A DNA stretch of 64,000 bases from CBDESM01 sp965205165 (GTDB lineage Bacteria > Chloroflexota > Dehalococcoidia > Bin125). The notes below the pieces were generated by a model, which did not search any database, was not told the origin of the DNA, and saw only the letters and a list, made by a program, of their open reading frames with translations. Position numbers and translations under genes: made by a program. This document shows positions 18,992-27,304 of this stretch, piece after piece (the stretch's first letter is position 1; the number at the start of each line of letters is the position of its first letter). The stretch covers positions 2,170,001 through 2,234,000 of the forward strand of contig OZ242037.1 of NCBI GenBank assembly GCA_965205165.1. Reading direction: 5' to 3'.

Positions 18992-19033
18992 CGGAAACTC
19001 CCTTCGCATGCGGGATCGATCATCGCGGACGGC
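18984..19033. repeat. 50-bp imperfect direct repeat, left copy
   Basis: 42 of 50 bases match 20532-20581, including TCATCGGAAAC and a 17-base exact end CGATCATCGCGGACGGC. It covers the start codon and ribosome site of the gene at 18215-18991 (minus strand). Confidence 0.8.
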
Positions 19034-19112
19034 TTCGTTCCGGGCGAGTGCCGGGCGGCTGCGGCTGCGGGCGCACCGCCGCGTTCATGAGCCGGCAGCG
19101 CGGAGCAGGGGC

Positions 19113-19142
19113 TTGACTGGACCGCCGGGCATCGCTTAGCCT
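19113..19142 (+). promoter_or_regulatory. Sigma70-type promoter of the metallopeptidase gene
   Basis: TTGACT at 19113-19118, an 18-base spacer and TAGCCT at 19137-19142. Transcription would begin near 19149, leaving a leader of about 87 bases. GGAGGGAAGGGAG before ATG 19236 provides a strong ribosome site. Confidence 0.6.
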
Positions 19143-19235
19143 GCGCGGGCTGGCGAGAGCTGGCCGGGGTTCGCGGGCAAGCCTGCGGGGCCTGATCCAC
19201 GCACATGACGGCGGAGCGGAGGGAAGGGAGCGGCG

Positions 19236-20423
19236 ATGGGTAGGGCGGCGCTATGTATGCGAGCCGCGGCGCTCTTGGCCGCGGCCGGGATGTTCATCTT
19301 CCTCGCAGAGGGCATCTCCGCGGATAACGATATAGCTGAGGCCGTAACCGCTCGTGTCCTGAAACCAACCCAAGCCATGGCAGAAGTACCAGAGGAGTAC
19401 GACGAACTCTTTGAGATCCAATGGGGAGGAGGGAGTTTGTATCACTTAAAAGCACGGCTTGCTACTATGGGATGTATGCTTAATACAATCTGGGTCTATG
19501 ACGATAATCAATGGTATGGATATAACCAGTATAATGTACCTCGCTCATTTAATCAACCTTTTCTAACTCAATTCTCTGGTGGTATACCTGCTACAACTCT
19601 GTATGGAGATTGTATAGATATTTGTACATTTGATATAACCACAGGAGATGTTATTGAATACTATGAATGCGCTTCCTTTGAAACATTAAAGCAAGCAGGA
19701 TGGTTTTTTGACCTTGATATCCAAGACGAAACTCCTTGCACAGACAATTTTCACCCAACAGTAATACAAAAAGTTTTTCCTTTATTAGCCATTTTACCTA
19801 ACACCTGTATTGTACACGAAGATAGGCGAGATACAACAAGGGGTGTGTCTGGTAAAGCGTTTATGACAACCACTAACGAAACACCTTTTATTGTTATCTA
19901 TATACACAATAATAATTATAGAAGCAGACAAGAATTTGAAATCATAAAATTAAACAAAGAAATACACGAATTGTGTCATATAAATCAATACTGGCAGTGG
20001 GTTGAGCAATTAAAAGCAGGTATACCATTTAGGAACGATATATCCAACGGGGATCATTTTTACAATGTAGATCGTTTGTATAACTCACCGCAAGGTAAAG
20101 AATTTATAGAACTAACAGATTTTATTCTTACAGGTGAAGATCAATATCGTGTTAAGCAATGGAAATTGCCGACAAACAGTATCTATAAAGATATGTATCA
20201 TATAAACCCATTAGAACTTTCTGCTGAACTATGTACTATGTACATAGTGGATAAAATAGAGGAAAGAAGCAATTATGATTATCAACGATATAATAGACAC
20301 GCCAACTTATATGATAGAGTACCTGTTCGCAACATCAATGTCTCAAAATACCTCACCCCCGAGATTATAGAATGGCTTGAAACATATATGGTACTTCCAC
20401 GCCCCAATGTTGAAGACGAGTAA
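19236..20423 (+). CDS. Secreted HExxH zinc metallopeptidase, AT-rich and chimeric
   Basis: A 395-residue protein. The first 55 codons are GC-rich like the rest of the window and encode a signal peptide (ALLAAAGMFIFLAEGISA). From about 19400 to 20420 the DNA becomes strikingly AT-rich with codons such as ATA, AGA, TTA and AAT that neighbours avoid. HELCH at residues 244-248 is an HExxH zinc site, and NPLELSAE at 324-331 supplies a Glu downstream as in many gluzincin-like peptidases. Eight or more cysteines suggest an extracellular, disulfide-bonded fold. The mature domain looks horizontally acquired and joined to a native export signal. Substrate unknown; the peptidase family could not be named. 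Confidence 0.72.
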   Translation: MGRAALCMRAAALLAAAGMFIFLAEGISADNDIAEAVTARVLKPTQAMAEVPEEYDELFEIQWGGGSLYHLKARLATMGCMLNTIWVYDDNQWYGYNQYNVPRSFNQPFLTQFSGGIPATTLYGDCIDICTFDITTGDVIEYYECASFETLKQAGWFFDLDIQDETPCTDNFHPTVIQKVFPLLAILPNTCIVHEDRRDTTRGVSGKAFMTTTNETPFIVIYIHNNNYRSRQEFEIIKLNKEIHELCHINQYWQWVEQLKAGIPFRNDISNGDHFYNVDRLYNSPQGKEFIELTDFILTGEDQYRVKQWKLPTNSIYKDMYHINPLELSAELCTMYIVDKIEERSNYDYQRYNRHANLYDRVPVRNINVSKYLTPEIIEWLETYMVLPRPNVEDE

Positions 20424-20531
20424 GCACAGCGATTGGCAGGGATTGCCCGTCTTTCCTCATAGGGCGGTGCTGCAGGCGGGAGATGGAAATGATTGAACGG
20501 CAGCCGTGCTTAGTGGTCGATGGCGGTCTTG

Positions 20532-20581
20532 GCGTTCATCGGAAACCCTCTTCGTGAGCGGGGGCGATCATCGCGGACGGC
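20532..20581. repeat. 50-bp imperfect direct repeat, right copy
   Basis: Matches 18984-19033 at 42 of 50 positions. On the minus strand it recreates a ribosome site and ATG followed by a nine-codon remnant ending in TAA, and it extends 14 bases into the 3' end of the toxin gene at 20568-20990. Confidence 0.8.
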
Positions 20582-20990
20582 GGAACCAGTCGTCGAGTTC
20601 GGAGCGTGTGGTGAGGCGGAGGCGGCTGCCGTTTTCGATGATCTCGATCAGCGCCGGCCCGTCCGGGTCTTCGACGAGCGCGACGATCTCGTCGAGATGC
20701 CGCATGACGTATTCGACCTGCTCATTTCTGCCGAATCGGGCATCGCGCGTGGCTTCGATCCAGACGATGCGCAGTCCGCTCAGCAGGGCATTGAAGGCCG
20801 AGATGCGGTCATCGCGCTGGCGGAATGTGTCGTTGGTGATCAGGCAATCGACGTGCAGGATGTTGGCGAGGATGTACTTGTCCTCTTGGCCGGCGAACTC
20901 GGTTTCGTTGAAGTGCTGCGCCGTGTGCCCCGCCTTGCGCAGGGCTCGCGGCAAGCGCAACGTCAAGTTCTCGTCCACGAGGGCCAGCAT
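20568..20990 (-). CDS. PIN-like (DUF5615-like) toxin, TA module 3
   Basis: A 140-residue protein starting MLALVDENLTLRLPRALRKA, the standard D-E-N start of DUF5615-like PIN toxins, with a second acidic strand in VDCLITNDTFRQRDDR. The C-terminus (EQVEYVMRHLDEIVALV ... SELDDWFRRP) aligns with the restored frame of the toxin at 21783-22227. It follows its antitoxin gene by 15 bases. The last codons lie inside a direct repeat, so the extreme C-terminus may have been replaced. Ribonuclease activity is inferred. Confidence 0.68.
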   Translation of the reverse strand: MLALVDENLTLRLPRALRKAGHTAQHFNETEFAGQEDKYILANILHVDCLITNDTFRQRDDRISAFNALLSGLRIVWIEATRDARFGRNEQVEYVMRHLDEIVALVEDPDGPALIEIIENGSRLRLTTRSELDDWFRRPR

Positions 20991-21005
20991 GGGGGGCTCT
21001 GGTGC

Positions 21006-21707
21006 TCAGCACTCGGGGATGCGGGCCAGCTCGCGCTCGAAGATCAGCGCCGCGCGGGCCTTCCGCACGTCGACGCCCAATGCCTTGGCGATCTCCGCCG
21101 CAGCATCGTCGTCCCCATGGGTGTACTCCATGATCGTCTCGGTGCGGATCCCGTGCCCTTTCAGGATCGGCCAGCCGGCCTTCACCCCGCGCTTGAGATC
21201 GAGCCATTCGCGGAAGATCGACATGCGGCCGAGGGAACCGGATTCGTCGATCTCGCGCAGCACTTTCGAGACGAGCTTCGGTTTGGCGCAGCCCAGTCGG
21301 TGGCCGTGGAACCGGCTGGCGAAGACGGCCTCGCGGTAGACGATCAGCGGGTCGTCGTCGTAGAAGACGATGGCGTGGTCGAGTTTTTCGAGTTCGAGCG
21401 GGGGGCGCTTCTTTTTTTCGGGGCAGCAGTTCGCGCCGCGTTCGAGCGCGGCCATGACTTCGCCGAGGCATTCGGGCTTGACGCCGCGCTCGGCGAGGCC
21501 GGCGGCGACGCGGGCGCGGTGGTAGTCGCGCCAAGAGTAGCCGGGCGGGTCGTCGGTGAGGCCGGTCGGATCGGTCAGCGTCGCGGGGGCGATGCCCTGC
21601 TCGTGCCACTCGCCGAGGCGGGCGACGGGCACGCCGGTGAGCAGCGAGACCAGCCTCGCATCGAGTTCGGTGGTGTCGTAGACCGGGCGCTCGAACGTAG
21701 TCGGCAA
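21006..21707 (-). CDS. DUF433-type antitoxin, TA module 3
   Basis: About 233 residues. TTG 21707 is preferred as start because GGGGAGGGGGCGAG precedes it and the N-terminus then matches in length that of the module 4 antitoxin; ATG 21758 is in frame but has no ribosome site. Features shared with module 4 are GYSWRDYHRARVAAGLAERG, the DDDPLIVYREA strand, FREWLDLKRGVKAGWPILKG and a C-terminal AKALGVDVRKARAALIFE helix pair. The WRDYHRARVA segment replaces the MerR-like start of modules 1 and 2, so this is a distinct subtype. Role as antitoxin and autoregulator is inferred. Confidence 0.65.
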   Translation of the reverse strand: MPTTFERPVYDTTELDARLVSLLTGVPVARLGEWHEQGIAPATLTDPTGLTDDPPGYSWRDYHRARVAAGLAERGVKPECLGEVMAALERGANCCPEKKKRPPLELEKLDHAIVFYDDDPLIVYREAVFASRFHGHRLGCAKPKLVSKVLREIDESGSLGRMSIFREWLDLKRGVKAGWPILKGHGIRTETIMEYTHGDDDAAAEIAKALGVDVRKARAALIFERELARIPEC

Positions 21708-21782
21708 GACTCGCCCCCTCCCCGCAAGCAGGGTACCGCGACGGCAGGAGCGTGACATTGACAGTCGATGCGGCCGTCGCGC

Positions 21783-22227
21783 TCAGTTGCCGGGGAGCTC
21801 TCGCAGGCGGCGCCTGATCTCCGTGCGGCTGATCAGCTCCAGCGCGGCCCCGTCGCGCTTGATCTCCATGAGCCGCGCGCCGCGGGGGCTCGCGCACTGC
21901 TGAATGATCCGGTCGAGGTGGTCGCACAGGTAGGCGACTTGGGGTTTCCGCCGTGAACCGGCGATCTCTGGAGCTGTGCAGGCGCACGATTCTGATGTCG
22001 CGGATCAGGCGCCGGTACTCCTCGCGCCGCACCGGCGTTTCCTGATGGCGGTCTTTGGTGATCAGGACGGAATACTCGGCGGCGACGCCGAACACCGTCT
22101 GATCGGGCGTGCGTTTGTTGGCCAGATCGCGGTCGACGAGGTGGTCGGCGCGGTGGCCGCGGCTGCGGAGCTCATCGACGATCCGCCTGCTGAGGTCTTC
22201 GTCCACGAGCGCGCTGAACGCTTCCAC
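21783..22227 (-). pseudogene. PIN-like toxin of TA module 4, frameshifted in a G4/C4 run
   Basis: Starts at GTG 22227 (VEAFSALVDEDLSRRIVDEL) and reads well to RDRRFTAET, including VLITKDRHQE. At 21941-21944 a run of four G (C4 on the coding strand) shifts the frame. Dropping one base gives QVAYLCDHLDRIIQQ and an end ISRTEIRRRLRELPGN with stop at 21783-21785, aligning without gaps to the module 3 toxin. The span of 445 bases is one more than a multiple of three. Either the toxin is inactivated, which such modules tolerate, or this is a sequencing indel. It begins nine bases after the antitoxin stop. Confidence 0.75.
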
Positions 22228-22236
22228 CTCGGCAGG

Positions 22237-22935
22237 TCACGCCGCGCGAGCGGGACGCAAGGCATGTTCGAAGTGCAGCGCGGCCGACACCTCGCGCACG
22301 CCAAACTCGAGCGTCGAGGCGATCTCGCCCGCCGACATGCCGCTGTCGCGATAGCCGGCGATCGTGGACGTCATGATCCGGCGCTTCTTGAGGATCGGCT
22401 GGCCGCCTTGGATGCCGGGAACCATCTCGATCCACTTGGAGAACCGCGTCAACTTGGCCAGCGGGCCTTCATGGGTGATCGCGTGGACGGCGTGCATCAG
22501 CATCTCGGCCTCCGACATGGGAGCGTGCCGTCCGCCCAGCGCCGCGTCCCGGATGATTTCGGTCGCTACGCCCTGCTTCTCGAGGGCGGTGATGTCGAAT
22601 CTGCCGTCGGTCGTGACGATCACATAGCCCTCGAATGCGATCAGTTCGATTTCATGCCAGTTGGGGAAGCCGGCCTCCAAGGCGTCGAGGTTGGCGCGGA
22701 GGCGGCGCGGCGGGAGCCCCTGATCCAGAAGACTGGCGGCCACGCGGGCGCGGTGGTAGTCGCGCCACGAGTAGAGGCGCGGAAGTCCGCGGCGTCCTCG
22801 GATCACCGAAGCGGGCACGATCTCGCTGCGGTGCCAGCTGGCCAAGCGCGTTCCCGGGCTTCCGCTCAGGGCCGCGACCAGCCGCGATCGGAGCGCCGCG
22901 CCGTCGTAGCCGTTTGCCGCACCTGAACGAGACAT
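22237..22935 (-). CDS. DUF433-type antitoxin, TA module 4
   Basis: A 232-residue homologue of the module 3 antitoxin, from ATG 22935 preceded by a GGGGGGCGG stretch. The open frame extends further upstream, but only as Arg/Pro-rich antisense sequence. YSWRDYHRARVAASLLDQG, FSKWIEMVPGIQGGQPILK and SGMSAGEIASTLEFGV correspond to the module 3 copy. The reading frame is intact although its partner toxin is frameshifted, so it may persist as a free repressor or cross-neutraliser; that is inference. Confidence 0.65.
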   Translation of the reverse strand: MSRSGAANGYDGAALRSRLVAALSGSPGTRLASWHRSEIVPASVIRGRRGLPRLYSWRDYHRARVAASLLDQGLPPRRLRANLDALEAGFPNWHEIELIAFEGYVIVTTDGRFDITALEKQGVATEIIRDAALGGRHAPMSEAEMLMHAVHAITHEGPLAKLTRFSKWIEMVPGIQGGQPILKKRRIMTSTIAGYRDSGMSAGEIASTLEFGVREVSAALHFEHALRPARAA

Positions 22936-23006
22936 TGGGCCGCCCCCCGTGCGGATCAAGGGTACGCGCCTGCAAGCGGCGCTCGCGCTGACGGCGAAGG
23001 TGGGGG

Positions 23007-24068
23007 CTAGACGGGTTTGAGTTCCTTCATGAGCCAGTCGAGGCGTTCTTCGCTGAGGGCGGGGCCGGGGGTGTTGGAGGCGGGGTCGCCGGGGTAGCGC
23101 ATTTCGGTGCGGGCGTATTGGCCGAGGCCGAGGCGGTTGGCGTAGGCGAGTTCGGTGCGGGCGTAGGCGGGGAGGTCGTCCCAGGTGACGGCGTGGGCCA
23201 TTTCGGCGGCGACCTCGAAGTTGACGGCGTCGTGCATCTTGTCCCATTCGCCGCGGAGGCTGAGCTCGTGCAGCTGCATGCCGAGGCTTTCCATGCCGTG
23301 GGCGGCGAAGATGTGGTGGTAGGTGCGGGTGGAGCCGTAGAAGGAGATGGCGCGGCGGAGGGAGTTGACGGCCTGCTCGACCTCGGCTTCGTTCTCACCG
23401 AAGGCGGTGAAGCCGCCGACGGAGATTTCGATGTCGCCGAAGTCGCGGCCGGCGCGCTCTGCGCCGCGCTTGACGGCGGGGAGGACGGTTTCGCGCATGA
23501 CCTTGTGGGTCATGAAGCCGTGGGGGCGGAGGCCGTCGGCGCAGGCGCCGGCGACTTCGGCCATTTTGGGGCCGACGTTGGCGAGCGAAATCTTGGGGTG
23601 GGGGTATTCGATGGGGCCGGGGTCGAACATGGGGGTCATCAGCGTGTAGGTGTAGTGGTCGCTGATGTAGTCGGGGCGTTCGCCGGTCTGCCAGGAGTGC
23701 CAGACGGCGCGCATCATGCCGATGTACTGCTCCATGCGCTTGGCGGGCGGTGCCCAAGTGCCGCCGAAGCGGCGGACGTTGTGGCCCTTGACCTGGGAGC
23801 CGAGGCCGATGTTGATGCGGCCCTTGGAGAGCTGCTGCATGTCCCAGGCGGCCTGGGCCATGATCATCGGGGTCCTGGGGAAGGCGATGGTGACGGAGGA
23901 GCAGATTTCGACGCGCTCGGTGTGCTCGGCGGCGAGGGCCATGGTGAGCAGGGAGCTGTGCTTGGTCTCGGGGGTGACGATCGAGTCGAAGCCGCGCGCT
24001 TCGGCCCGCTTGACCTCTTCGGGGATGCCGCCGAGCCAGCCGCCGCCGAATCCGGTTTCGATCTTCAT
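23007..24068 (-). CDS. F420-dependent LLM-class oxidoreductase
   Basis: A 353-residue luciferase-like TIM-barrel protein. AEARGFDSIVTPETKH, VEICSSVTIAFPRTPMIMAQ, SKGRINIGLGSQVKGHN and MEQYIGMMRAVWHSW follow the strand order of the coenzyme F420-dependent branch (TIGR03617-like). Such enzymes oxidise or reduce small organic compounds with F420 or FMN; the substrate is unknown. It is a single-gene unit on the minus strand upstream of no obvious partner. F420 use would agree with an actinomycete or chloroflexote host. Confidence 0.85.
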   Translation of the reverse strand: MKIETGFGGGWLGGIPEEVKRAEARGFDSIVTPETKHSSLLTMALAAEHTERVEICSSVTIAFPRTPMIMAQAAWDMQQLSKGRINIGLGSQVKGHNVRRFGGTWAPPAKRMEQYIGMMRAVWHSWQTGERPDYISDHYTYTLMTPMFDPGPIEYPHPKISLANVGPKMAEVAGACADGLRPHGFMTHKVMRETVLPAVKRGAERAGRDFGDIEISVGGFTAFGENEAEVEQAVNSLRRAISFYGSTRTYHHIFAAHGMESLGMQLHELSLRGEWDKMHDAVNFEVAAEMAHAVTWDDLPAYARTELAYANRLGLGQYARTEMRYPGDPASNTPGPALSEERLDWLMKELKPV

Positions 24069-24118
24069 GTCGCGCCTCCCGTGCCGGTCGTGTCCGCTTG
24101 CAGTCTAGGCCCAGCGGG

Positions 24119-25615
24119 CTAAGGCAGGGAGTCCCAGAATTCGCGCTCGGCGTCGCCGGGCGAGTGCTGGACGCCGCAGTAGCGGTCGAGCGCCATCACG
24201 GAGCGGTGCTCGGCGTCGTAGCGGGGCCATTCGGGCAGGCGCCCGTTGTTGGGGTCGCCGGTCTTGGCGAAGGCGAGCCAGGTGCTCATCATGGTGCGGC
24301 TGAGTTCGGCGAGGTCGGGGCCGCGGCCGCAGAATTCGCGCATGTTCTCGACGCCGTAGGTGCCCCAGATGAAGGGGATGTCGAGCGAGTGGCATGAGCC
24401 GAGGCGGCCGTCGTAGGCGGGCGAGGGGTAGTCGAAGCGGTACATCCAGACGTCGGGCGAATGGCGGCCTTGGGCGAGGGCGGTGCGGATGGCGGGGACG
24501 CGGAACATGGAGTCGGTCATGATCGCGTTCCAGAGGTCGAGCGCGGCGGTCGATTCGCCGCGGGCCTCGCGGGCGCGGCGGTACTTGTCGACGCCCTCGG
24601 CGGCGCGGAAGCCGAAGACGCCGCCGGCGGCGGAGAGCAGGGCGTCGTCGTCGAAGTCGGCGTAGGCCTCGTTGGTGGCGGAGAAGAGGTTGAATTCGTC
24701 GCGGGTGTGGCCGATCAGGAGCGGCATGCGCTTGGTCTGGATGCCGGCGCCGATCCGCTTTTCGGCGTCCATGCCGAGCGAGAAGCCGTCGCCGGTGGGG
24801 CCGAAGCGGACGCCGCCGAAGCCGCCGCCGGTGAGCTCGACCTGGAAGTCGAGGATGTCGTCGGCGGGCACGCCGCGAAGGCGTTCGGGGTCGTCCGCGG
24901 CGTTGAAGCGGTCGAGGAAGCGCTGGGCGGTGCCGCGGGCCTCCTGCTTGGAGATGGTCTGGATCAGCGAGCCGCTCATCGGGATCGCCTTGTCGAAGGC
25001 GCCGGTGGCGGCGGGCATGGCCATGAGGTGGGCGATGTCGAAGCCGCCGGCGGACTGGCCGAAGACGGTGACGTTGGCGGGGTCGCCGCCGAAGGCGGCG
25101 ATCTCGCGGCGCACCCAGAAGAGGGCGGCGATCTGGTCGAGCAGGCCTTCGTTGCCGAACGCGCCGAGCACGGGCAGGTGGAGGAAGCCGAACGCGCCGA
25201 GCCGGTAGTTGAGGGTGACGACGACGACGTCGCCGGCGAGGGCGAGGTGGCGGCCGTTGATGCGGGGCTGGGTGCCGGAGCCGACGACGTTGCCGCCGCC
25301 GTGGATCCAGACCATCACGGGGCGCTTGCGGCCGTCGAGCGCGGGCGTCCAGACGTTGAGGTAGAGGCAGTCCTCGCCGATCGTCTGGGAGGGGATGCCG
25401 ATCAAGGTGCCGAGGTCGCCGGGCAGGACGCGCTGCATGGCGGACGCGCCGATCTCGGTCGCGTCGCGGACGCCGTCCCAAGGGTCGAGCGGTTCGGGGG
25501 GACGCCAGCGGAGCGGGCCGACGGGCGGCTTGGCGAAGGGGACGCCGCGGAAGACGAACGCGCCGTCGTCTTCGATTCCGGCGAGCGTTCCGAGCGTGGT
25601 GGTGGCTTCCGGCAT
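24119..25615 (-). CDS. Type B carboxylesterase
   Basis: A 498-residue alpha/beta hydrolase. EDCLYLNVWTPALDG and VMVWIHGGGNVVGSGT form the family signature and oxyanion hole. The nucleophile is Ser188 in FGQSAGG. GHTRDEFNLF should hold the acidic residue and LGSCHSLDIPFIWGT the catalytic His. No signal peptide is evident, so it is probably cytoplasmic. The family hydrolyses carboxylic esters, with broad substrates. It stands alone, in line with the carbonic anhydrase genes transcribed in the same direction. Confidence 0.92.
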   Translation of the reverse strand: MPEATTTLGTLAGIEDDGAFVFRGVPFAKPPVGPLRWRPPEPLDPWDGVRDATEIGASAMQRVLPGDLGTLIGIPSQTIGEDCLYLNVWTPALDGRKRPVMVWIHGGGNVVGSGTQPRINGRHLALAGDVVVVTLNYRLGAFGFLHLPVLGAFGNEGLLDQIAALFWVRREIAAFGGDPANVTVFGQSAGGFDIAHLMAMPAATGAFDKAIPMSGSLIQTISKQEARGTAQRFLDRFNAADDPERLRGVPADDILDFQVELTGGGFGGVRFGPTGDGFSLGMDAEKRIGAGIQTKRMPLLIGHTRDEFNLFSATNEAYADFDDDALLSAAGGVFGFRAAEGVDKYRRAREARGESTAALDLWNAIMTDSMFRVPAIRTALAQGRHSPDVWMYRFDYPSPAYDGRLGSCHSLDIPFIWGTYGVENMREFCGRGPDLAELSRTMMSTWLAFAKTGDPNNGRLPEWPRYDAEHRSVMALDRYCGVQHSPGDAEREFWDSLP

Positions 25616-25654
25616 CGTCGCGGCCTCCCGTCGCGTGCTGGGCTTGGGGCGATG

Positions 25655-26359
25655 CTACCCAGTCGCGGTCGGCGGCCATGCGACGAGCGCGATCGGGCGG
25701 TCGTTGCGCGGCTGGAGCGGGCGGCTGTTGTCGCCGCCGGTGAGGCGGTTGAGTGCGGCGATCTGCTGTGGCGACGCGGCGCGGCGGGCGGTCATCACGT
25801 GCCAGAGGACGCCTTCGTTGCAGGCGGGCGTGGTGAGCGAGCCGTCGTAGGCGCAGTGTTCGGTCGCGGCGGGCGCGAACGGCGCGGCGGGGATATCGGT
25901 TTCATGGTGCGCGGGTGCGCCGGCCATCGGCTCGACCTCGCGGAGGATGCGCGCGATCTGCGGGTCGGGAGCGCCGGTTTCGTAGAGCACGCCGACGACG
26001 GCGAGCGCGCCGCCGGGCAGGACGTGGACGTAGTGCATTTCCAGCGGGAAGCGGCGGCCGTCGACGGCGTGTTCGGCGGGAGTGTGCCAGTGCGCCTGGG
26101 TCAATTGCGCGGCGCGTTCGCCGATGCGGAGTTGGCAGCCCTCGCCGAAGTGGAGCGCGACGGAGACGCCGCGGTGCTCGATCGCTTGGACTGCGCCGCG
26201 GTAGTCGAAGCGGAGCGCGGGGCCGTCGGCGGGGCGCGCGCCGGAGATGTCGATCGGCGATTGGGCGCGGCCCTGATCGCAGAGGGCGAAATCGGCGCAG
26301 AGGCCGCCCCAGCGGGCGGGGCCGCGTTCGGCGGAATAATCCCACTGGACGATGTCCAT
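25655..26359 (-). CDS. Alpha-carbonic anhydrase, no export signal
   Basis: A 234-residue protein, catalysing reversible CO2 hydration. QSPIDISGARP, QAHWHTPAEHAVDG (two zinc histidines) and PLEMHYVHV (third zinc His) are the alpha-class hallmarks; YDGSLTTPACNEGVLW and NSRPLQP close the fold. Unlike most bacterial alpha-class enzymes it has no leader peptide, so it would remain in the cytoplasm. The start at ATG 26359 lies 15 bases after the stop of the second enzyme, pointing to a two-gene operon. Confidence 0.93.
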   Translation of the reverse strand: MDIVQWDYSAERGPARWGGLCADFALCDQGRAQSPIDISGARPADGPALRFDYRGAVQAIEHRGVSVALHFGEGCQLRIGERAAQLTQAHWHTPAEHAVDGRRFPLEMHYVHVLPGGALAVVGVLYETGAPDPQIARILREVEPMAGAPAHHETDIPAAPFAPAATEHCAYDGSLTTPACNEGVLWHVMTARRAASPQQIAALNRLTGGDNSRPLQPRNDRPIALVAWPPTATG

Positions 26360-26374
26360 CTGCGCGCTCCGTGA

Positions 26375-27190
26375 TCAGCCGCCGAGCAGGCGGATTCGGC
26401 GGTCGTTGAGCGGCTGGACGGGGCGGTTGTTGCCGCCGCCGGTGAGGGCGCCGAGGGCGGTCAGCTGCGCGTCGGAGATCGTGCGGCGCTCGCGCATGAC
26501 CAGCCAGGAGACGACCTCGCTGCACGGGGGCGTGGTGAGCGAGCCGCGGTAGGCGTAGCAGCCGGCGCCGTCGGGCGTGAAGTCGGCGGCGTCCAGGTCG
26601 ACGTTGTCGGTCGCGCCGATCGCGCCGGGCGGCACGGAGTCGATCAGGCGCTGGAGGGGATCGTCGGCCGCGCCGAGCTCGTAGAAGATGCCGACGACGG
26701 CGAACTCGGCGGTGCCGCGGGCGTGGACGAGGTGCATCTCCATCGGGAAGGAGCGGCCGTCCACTTGATGCTCGCTGGGGGTGTGCCAGTGGATTTGGCG
26801 CAGCACGTAGTCGCCGTCGTCGTAGGTCATGATGTTGCGCCCGCCGAACCGGACGTGGACGGTGGTGGCGAGGTGCTCGAGATGCGTGCTCTTGCCCTGG
26901 TAGCTGAAGGCGGGCGGCGCGGCGGCGTCGGCTTGGTAGCTGGCGATGTCGACGGGGGATTGGCGGCCGCCGTCGGCGCAGGCGGCGTTGTGCGGGTCGA
27001 GATCGGCCCAGCGGTCGGGGCCGTTGGCGGCTGAATAGCCCCAGGGCGGGGATTGGAGTTCTTCGGCCCCATCGCCGCCGCAGCCGACCAGGGCGAGGCC
27101 GGCCGCTCCGACGGCGGCGCGGCAGCATGCTCCGAGCAGGGCGCGGCGGCCGATCCGCCCGTCCGTCCCGTGCGGGAGTTTCGCCGCCAT
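26375..27190 (-). CDS. Alpha-carbonic anhydrase, Tat-type lipoprotein
   Basis: 271 residues. The N-terminus GRIGRRALLGACCRAAVGAA with a following LALVGC suggests a twin-arginine leader ending in a lipobox, so the enzyme should be anchored outside the membrane. Zinc ligands lie in QIHWHTPSEHQVDG and PMEMHLVHA; QSPVDIAS, YRGSLTTPPCSEVVSW and NNRPVQPLNDR complete the alpha-class pattern. ATG 27190 follows GGGGGCG; a second ATG at 27217 is in frame. It pairs with the cytoplasmic copy downstream. Confidence 0.93.
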   Translation of the reverse strand: MAAKLPHGTDGRIGRRALLGACCRAAVGAAGLALVGCGGDGAEELQSPPWGYSAANGPDRWADLDPHNAACADGGRQSPVDIASYQADAAAPPAFSYQGKSTHLEHLATTVHVRFGGRNIMTYDDGDYVLRQIHWHTPSEHQVDGRSFPMEMHLVHARGTAEFAVVGIFYELGAADDPLQRLIDSVPPGAIGATDNVDLDAADFTPDGAGCYAYRGSLTTPPCSEVVSWLVMRERRTISDAQLTALGALTGGGNNRPVQPLNDRRIRLLGG

Positions 27191-27304
27191 CGTTCGCCCC
27201 CGTCCGCTCGCGCGCATGTCCCGCGTGCAGGTTAAGCCCTGATCGGGCGATCGGCGCGGCCGGCGTCGGCTAGCCTGCGGCGGCGCAACCGGAGGGAGGC
27301 CGCC

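Noticed and set aside
20421..20512. TAAGCAC/GTGCTTA inverted repeat around the end of the AT-rich gene, considered as transposon ends
   Set aside because: Only seven bases, about 78 bases apart, and not enclosing the gene; no transposase in the window.
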